This document shows positions 7,850 to 12,193 of a DNA stretch of 12,193 bases, in pieces (the stretch's first letter is position 1; the number at the start of each line of letters is the position of its first letter). The stretch is from CAYGXH01 sp964354485 (GTDB taxonomy: Bacteria > Bacteroidota > Ignavibacteria > UBA10030 > SZUA-254). The notes below the pieces were generated by a model. It saw only the letters and a program-made list of their open reading frames with translations, did no database searches and was not told the origin of the DNA. The DNA lies in NCBI GenBank assembly GCA_964354485.1, contig CAYGZY010000137.1, positions 1 through 12,193 on the forward strand, written 5' to 3'. A program made the translations under genes and the position numbers.

Positions 7850-7872
7850 GCGGGCGGGAGTTCCTCCGGCGC
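7850..7872. terminator. Possible shared terminator hairpin between convergent genes
   Basis: The short gap between lptG and the convergent minus-strand gene contains GGAG and CTCC arms (7857-7860 and 7864-7867) around a TTC loop. The stem extends outward through C/G pairs interrupted by mismatches. On the plus strand it is followed by TCTTTCCTT, a weak pyrimidine tract. The stem is short and imperfect, so this is a tentative call that rests partly on its position between converging genes. Confidence 0.35.
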
Positions 7873-7879
7873 TCTTTCC

Positions 7880-8788
7880 TTAAAACGTGTAGAGCAGAGT
7901 TGCCTGAGCCGTCGGGATGAAACCGAACGGCGACGGCTGCATCTGTATATTTACTTCTGCATGCAAGGCTTTATTGTAGCGGGATGCCGACCAGGCCGCA
8001 TCGAAAGCGCTGAGAATGTGGTTCGCGACTGCAACTGCGACGAACGAACTTGCGATATTGTAGTATTTATCCGCAAGATTAAACTCATGGGCGTAATAAT
8101 AATAACGCTCTTCCGGCGTCTTATGATCAAGCTCATCAGGTTCGTCATCCCATCCCTTGCTGAACTGCTTATACTTACCTATCAGTTCGTAGTACTGCTG
8201 TTCACCGTAAACGGGAAGGCGGTGGGTAAATGGTGCGCCAACGTCATACTCCATTCTGTTCAATTCAGGCCAGTTGAGATAAGAAAAAGGTACACCGCCG
8301 GAATCGTATTGTTCATTCCAAAGTTTATAATCCAATCTATCGATATTAGGATTAATCTGATCGACATATTTATATACCCACTGGGCATAGCGAATTGGAC
8401 TGTAGTGTTCATCCGCATATGCTTTATAAAAAGCTGTTTGCTTATCGCCTTTTCTGTTATAGGTAGAAGCTATTACCCATGAGGCGACTTCAATTCCGAA
8501 AAAAACGCCCGCCTTAATGTAACTGCCGGAATAAAATTCACCCGCGCCGGGAACGGCAGCCGAGAGAAGACCGGCAAGCCACGGTGATTTCTCCGTGCGA
8601 TCCGCCTGCGGAAATGCATCGCGTACGCTGAAGTACGCAGTTTGAGTCGGAGTTGTCGCGTATGATTTGGGAATTCCGAAAAAATCAACCGTGCGGTTAC
8701 CCGTGATATGGAGGGAGGATTTTTCTCCCGACCGGGCACTGTGCAGTGTAACCAGAACCAGCAGAGCGAGCATGATATTTTTTGTCAT
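7880..8788 (-). CDS. Exported protein with PGAGEFYSG motif (DUF5683-like)
   Basis: Function unknown. The 302 residues start with a signal peptide (MTKNIMLALLVLVTLHSA, cleavage around residues 18-21). A hydrophobic segment follows, SPWLAGLLSAAVPGAGEFYS (68-87) continuing to about 108. Its P-G-x-G-x-x-Y core resembles small Bacteroidota envelope proteins of the DUF5683 type. A second hydrophobic segment (about 246-266) contains NHILSAFDAAWSASRYN, which resembles the second conserved part of that family. Between them is a Tyr-, Asp- and Glu-rich soluble stretch (about 119-240), longer than I would expect for the core family. The C-terminus ends in alternating hydrophobics with a final Phe (ATLLYTF), which recalls an outer-membrane insertion signal, but 302 residues with two hydrophobic segments is not an obvious barrel. 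The gene lies 18 nt after the peptidase-propeller-barrel gene on the same strand, so co-transcription and a shared role are likely. The family link is from motif memory, not a search. Confidence 0.75.
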   Translation of the reverse strand: MTKNIMLALLVLVTLHSARSGEKSSLHITGNRTVDFFGIPKSYATTPTQTAYFSVRDAFPQADRTEKSPWLAGLLSAAVPGAGEFYSGSYIKAGVFFGIEVASWVIASTYNRKGDKQTAFYKAYADEHYSPIRYAQWVYKYVDQINPNIDRLDYKLWNEQYDSGGVPFSYLNWPELNRMEYDVGAPFTHRLPVYGEQQYYELIGKYKQFSKGWDDEPDELDHKTPEERYYYYAHEFNLADKYYNIASSFVAVAVANHILSAFDAAWSASRYNKALHAEVNIQMQPSPFGFIPTAQATLLYTF

Positions 8789-8797
8789 ACAACAGAA

Positions 8798-8802
8798 TCC
8801 CT
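8798..8802 (-). promoter_or_regulatory. Ribosome-binding site of the 302-residue gene
   Basis: On the minus strand AGGGA lies 9 nt before the ATG at 8788, in the 18-nt gap after the preceding stop. It supports that ATG over internal starts such as Met6. Confidence 0.5.
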
Positions 8803-8806
8803 GAAG

Positions 8807-11800
8807 TTAATCAAAGTCAAATCCGAACATTACTCCGAAATGGAAATTCCACTCCTTACCATAAGTAACAGGATTTTTTATATTATCGATATAGTAATTA
8901 AAAGTATCAAATCCGTATGTACCGCTGAAAAATATCCTTGTCGGAAAGGCATAGTACGACGTTGCCTCCAGACGTAATTCAAGTCCGGCATCCCGTTTGA
9001 ATTTCTGGTGCCGGATCGCACCGCCGCTCCATGCGGTTCCAATGTCGCTATAAACAGCTCCGTAAACATGATCGAATATCATGTGAAAGAACCTGAGATT
9101 GATATCTTCCAGCATGGGAAACCGATACGTGAGATTTGCCGTTGCAAATTCATTACCTCCGAGAGAATAAAATGAATACCCCTTCATTCCTGCCAGTCCG
9201 CCGATGTAGTAGTTAAAAAAGTTATCCACCGGTGGTCCGAAGATCGTGCCTCCTCTTGCCGTTGCCGTCAGTGTATGTTTCCATCCAGGCAATTTCATAT
9301 ACTCACGCCAACGAATATCCATACGATGGAATCTCAGGTTTTGGTACCGCGCAACAAGTACTCCATTTTTTATATCATATTCTCCGGTAGGATTGAATTT
9401 ATTGAATTCGTACTCATATTTAAGACGGATTTTCATACCCACAGGATTGATATCCATCGTGCGCGACGGAAGTATTGCATCATAGTTCCATGTTGCGGAG
9501 AGGTTATTTCCGATCAGGTATAGTTCGCTGAATGCCGGAAGGAGTGTTCCGTCTTCAGGGAGGGTGAACGATCCTATCTGGGCAGTGTACCGGCTATGAG
9601 CATATCGTAATTCCAGATTAAGCTGTTCGAGAAGAAATTTGTGCCTGAGTACGAAATCAAATTCCAGCAAATTATATGTAACGTCAACCCCCAGGGTATC
9701 GAGTGGGAGAGAAATTGAGGCATCCGTTGTGCGCGTTATGTTATATCCCTCGATAGCTGCAGTAGGTTCAAGACCGAGGTTAAACAATCCGGGAATCTTC
9801 CCACGATAGTCAAATGTCGCAAAAATATCGCGCTCCAGCTGTTTATTGATCGACACACCGGCAAAGATACCGTAGCGGTCGAGCATATCGTTGGTATATG
9901 CGTACACCCCGAACTTCAGTTTATCAATTCCTTTGTCTTTCGGATTATAATTATCGACGCGGAGGAACGGAATGATGCTGATATCGGACGCGATATTTTT
10001 ATATTCGCTGATCTTAAAATCGGGCATGTTTCTATCGTCGTAGTTCCGGAGCGAGCCCCATTCATACTTTGAAGATTCATTCGACGAATCTGCCGGCTGG
10101 TGTTCAGGTTCTGCGGGGGGACTGTAGGAACCGGCAATACTTTTCCGATCACCAACATCGAGCATCGCTACTTTATATCCGGTCGATGTATAGGTTGAAA
10201 ATACGATCTGTTCCTGTGCATTGATGGTCGGCATGAACGCGCCGCCAAGTACATTAGTGATCTGGCGGATTTCTTTTGTCGTCAGATCGTATTCATAGAT
10301 ATTAAAAATCCCATTCCCGTTCGAAGAGTAAATGATCCGCTTACCGTCGGCGGAATAAACCGGATTTCGCTCATCCAGGGGTGAATGTATCAGAAATGTG
10401 ACTTCACCGCCTTGAGCGGGAATAACTGCAATATCTCTGCCGTCTCTTACTGAATAATCAAAGATTATGGAAGAGCCGTCGGGCGACCATGAAGGATTGA
10501 AGAGCTGCTCCCCGTCCCTGAAAAATGTCAGCTGCTGAATTCCGCTTCCGTCTGATCCTATTTTGAAAAGATTGCCAGTGCCGTCACCGCCGCTGATGAA
10601 AGCAATTGACGACCCGTCAGGCGAAACCGAAGGCGCATAGGCGCGGAGGCCCTCTGTTAATCTCTTCTTCTTATCCTTTTCAATATCGTAAACCCATATA
10701 TCGAAGTAATTTGACCAGTGCGGATTGTTGCGGCTCAACTTAGAGTAGTATATTTTCTTCCCATCGGGCGACCATGAAAATTTTGATCGCACGCCTTTTA
10801 CGAGATTCTGTTCTTTCTTCGTCGCGATGTCGTACAGATATATAGACGAAGGCGAGAAGTAATCTCCCTCCTTGTTGCTGATGTATGCGACCTTATTCCC
10901 ATCGGGAGAAAATGCAGGGTAGAGGTTTCCAAATCCAACATCCGCTATCAGCGTCCCTGCAACGGGATTTTCCTTGACGGGCGCGATCCGCTTACCGTAA
11001 TCGCTTGCGAGGAACGCGAGCCATTCTGCATAGAGATCTTCTCCTTTTTTCCCGAGAGCTTTTTCAACCGCGGCATCAATAGTAAATGTCGTAACGGATG
11101 AGAGAGCCCGGGAGATCTCGCGAAGTTTATCCTCGCCGTAAGTTGCCGCGATGTAGCGGACAAGCGCATAGCCTGCATTGTAGACAGACTCGTTGCCAAG
11201 ACTGGTCTTCCCGAACACACCCATGTCATTCCAGCTCATCATACAGGAATCGAGGATGTACATCCGTAAAATCATATCGCGGTGGGCATCCCACGACTCA
11301 TAGCCGAATTCTTTTCGGTTATACTGTGCCACACCTTCCGCAAACCACATAGGAACGGTGAAACCCGATACGGGATACGAGATAATACCGTTGGGGTATC
11401 CATAGAGGACATCGGTGCGCCGCTCGGATTCATACTGGAGCCACTGGATATAGAATGCCGGCATGGTTCGCCCGAATTTGAGGGTTGTCTGGATTTGTAT
11501 GAGGTGTGTGAATTCATGCGTGATCACATTCCTCAGCCAATTGTGTGTTCCCCTTAAATCAAAATCGAGTGCCGACGACCAAATCTCGATCTTGTTGTCA
11601 AAAAAATAGGTCGCACCGTTGGAAAAATCATCGTAATCCTTAATGACAAAATTTACCCTCTCGTCCGGTTCATGATTATAGAATGAGGTGACCGGTCCGT
11701 AAATCTCTTCGGCTATTTTTGCAGTGACTTTCGCGGTCCGCTCTGTGCCTTCATGGTAATGAACATAGAAATGCTTGGTCTGTATTGTCTTCCATTCCAG

Positions 11801-11890
11801 CTCAGGGTGGAAGTGATCCTCCTGCGCGGAAGCAGTTAAAAAAGAGAAGGCGGCTGAGAGAACCATTAACCGATACAGAGAATTTCTCAC
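8807..11890 (-). CDS. Exported zinc-peptidase / TolB-type propeller / Omp85-like barrel fusion
   Basis: The 1027-residue protein has three recognisable parts. After a signal peptide (1-22, ASA before Q23) comes a gluzincin-type peptidase domain of the MA-like kind: VITHEFTHLIQ places HEFTH at 125-129 (zinc ligands H125 and H129, catalytic E126), and WFAEGVAQY at 182-190 supplies the likely third ligand E185. Next is a TolB/PD40 propeller (about 320-580) with SPDG-type repeats at 327-331, 373-377, 422-426, 468-472 and 512-516 and a degenerate sixth near 555. A proline-rich linker (about 587-607) leads to a C-terminal barrel (about 640-1027) with Omp85 features: MKGY at 902-905 in place of the usual V/I-R-G-F/Y of loop 6, then SLGGNEF, ANLTYRFPM and VYSDIGTAW. 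I see no POTRA domain. The start is GTG, overlapping the upstream stop as GTGA, with GGAG 10 nt before it. All catalytic and ligand residues are intact. Domain calls rest on motifs; substrate and function are unknown. Confidence 0.88.
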   Translation of the reverse strand: MRNSLYRLMVLSAAFSFLTASAQEDHFHPELEWKTIQTKHFYVHYHEGTERTAKVTAKIAEEIYGPVTSFYNHEPDERVNFVIKDYDDFSNGATYFFDNKIEIWSSALDFDLRGTHNWLRNVITHEFTHLIQIQTTLKFGRTMPAFYIQWLQYESERRTDVLYGYPNGIISYPVSGFTVPMWFAEGVAQYNRKEFGYESWDAHRDMILRMYILDSCMMSWNDMGVFGKTSLGNESVYNAGYALVRYIAATYGEDKLREISRALSSVTTFTIDAAVEKALGKKGEDLYAEWLAFLASDYGKRIAPVKENPVAGTLIADVGFGNLYPAFSPDGNKVAYISNKEGDYFSPSSIYLYDIATKKEQNLVKGVRSKFSWSPDGKKIYYSKLSRNNPHWSNYFDIWVYDIEKDKKKRLTEGLRAYAPSVSPDGSSIAFISGGDGTGNLFKIGSDGSGIQQLTFFRDGEQLFNPSWSPDGSSIIFDYSVRDGRDIAVIPAQGGEVTFLIHSPLDERNPVYSADGKRIIYSSNGNGIFNIYEYDLTTKEIRQITNVLGGAFMPTINAQEQIVFSTYTSTGYKVAMLDVGDRKSIAGSYSPPAEPEHQPADSSNESSKYEWGSLRNYDDRNMPDFKISEYKNIASDISIIPFLRVDNYNPKDKGIDKLKFGVYAYTNDMLDRYGIFAGVSINKQLERDIFATFDYRGKIPGLFNLGLEPTAAIEGYNITRTTDASISLPLDTLGVDVTYNLLEFDFVLRHKFLLEQLNLELRYAHSRYTAQIGSFTLPEDGTLLPAFSELYLIGNNLSATWNYDAILPSRTMDINPVGMKIRLKYEYEFNKFNPTGEYDIKNGVLVARYQNLRFHRMDIRWREYMKLPGWKHTLTATARGGTIFGPPVDNFFNYYIGGLAGMKGYSFYSLGGNEFATANLTYRFPMLEDINLRFFHMIFDHVYGAVYSDIGTAWSGGAIRHQKFKRDAGLELRLEATSYYAFPTRIFFSGTYGFDTFNYYIDNIKNPVTYGKEWNFHFGVMFGFDFD

Positions 11891-12193
11891 AGCGTGAAGG
11901 CTCCGGTTGTGATTTTATCTTTATGGATATCAAGAGGCAGGAATTCGGAGCGCCTGTCACCGTGCACAAAAACGAGCGCGATGCGCTCTTCTACCTGATA
12001 TGAGGCATAAAATTGGCCGTTCAGGAAATAGACGTCAAATAACTCACCGACAGGCAAATTTCCATTGAGGATGGAAAACTGACCCCCCTGATCTGTTACA
12101 GACGAGACCTGACCATCAAGGATCTCAGTGGAATACTTAATAACTTTGGAATCGATGACATAACGGATAAAGTATTTTCCGCTTGGGACAGAT
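11887..12193 (-). CDS. C-terminal 101 residues of an unknown protein (start outside window)
   Basis: The minus strand is open from the right edge to a TGA at 11889-11887, giving 101 residues. The reading starts SVPSGKYFIRYVIDSKVI, passes QFSILNGNLPVGELFDVYFL and ends DKITTGAFTL. It is rich in alternating hydrophobic and polar residues and in Gly/Asp turns, as expected of a beta-sandwich or other extracytoplasmic beta domain. I do not recognise a family. The TGA overlaps the GTG start of the next gene by four bases (GTGA), so the two are almost certainly translated from one transcript. The open frame, the phase-perfect overlap and sensible amino-acid composition make it a real gene rather than chance. 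Confidence 0.75.
   Translation of the reverse strand, partial: SVPSGKYFIRYVIDSKVIKYSTEILDGQVSSVTDQGGQFSILNGNLPVGELFDVYFLNGQFYASYQVEERIALVFVHGDRRSEFLPLDIHKDKITTGAFTL
11901..11904 (-). promoter_or_regulatory. Ribosome-binding site supporting the GTG start of the fusion gene
   Basis: GGAG on the minus strand lies 10 nt before the GTG at 11890, inside the end of the upstream gene. It supports GTG over the later in-frame ATG (Met9), which would cut off the basic part of the signal peptide. Confidence 0.5.

Noticed and set aside
7961..8482. A 173-codon plus-strand frame opposite the 302-residue gene
   Set aside because: It is antisense to a gene with a signal peptide, a ribosome-binding site and family-like motifs, and the predicted product itself looks like no known protein.

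Overview
The window carries five recognisable protein-coding genes, a sixth cut by the right edge, and one sizeable non-coding region. It looks like chromosome from a member of the FCB (Bacteroidota/Chlorobiota/Ignavibacteriota-like) group. The main evidence is a large sprA gene, because SprA is the outer-membrane translocon of the type IX secretion system (T9SS) and is confined to that group. The small secreted protein of the PGxGxxY type and the poor Shine-Dalgarno sites before several starts fit the same group. The exact lineage cannot be fixed from this sequence alone. I see no rRNA, tRNA, CRISPR array, transposase or phage gene, so this reads as envelope-biogenesis chromosome rather than an island.

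Layout: (1) Positions 1-4909, minus strand, hold the first 1636 codons of sprA. The frame is open from a TTG start to the left edge, so the C-terminal third lies outside. (2) Positions 4910-5374 are a divergent intergenic region. It holds a nested inverted repeat of 80 bp, a second smaller inverted repeat, and three copies of a TTTTTAATGA element. (3) Positions 5375-7845, plus strand, hold lptF and lptG with an ATGA overlap. They encode the two permease subunits of the LPS exporter LptB2FG. (4) A 34-bp convergent gap contains a GC-rich hairpin. (5) Positions 12193-7880, minus strand, form a tight three-gene unit. It consists of a partial beta-rich protein, then (GTGA overlap) a 1027-residue exported protein, then (18-nt gap) a 302-residue exported protein with a PGAGEFYSG motif. 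The 1027-residue protein joins a zinc-metallopeptidase domain, a TolB/PD40 beta-propeller and an Omp85-like outer-membrane barrel.

Functionally, everything recognisable concerns the outer membrane: protein export (SprA), LPS transport (LptFG), and an Omp85-like barrel with a protease and a propeller where POTRA domains would normally be. The best candidate for something under-described is this three-gene unit, and especially the peptidase-propeller-barrel fusion. The structured intergenic region between sprA and lptF is the most unusual non-coding feature.
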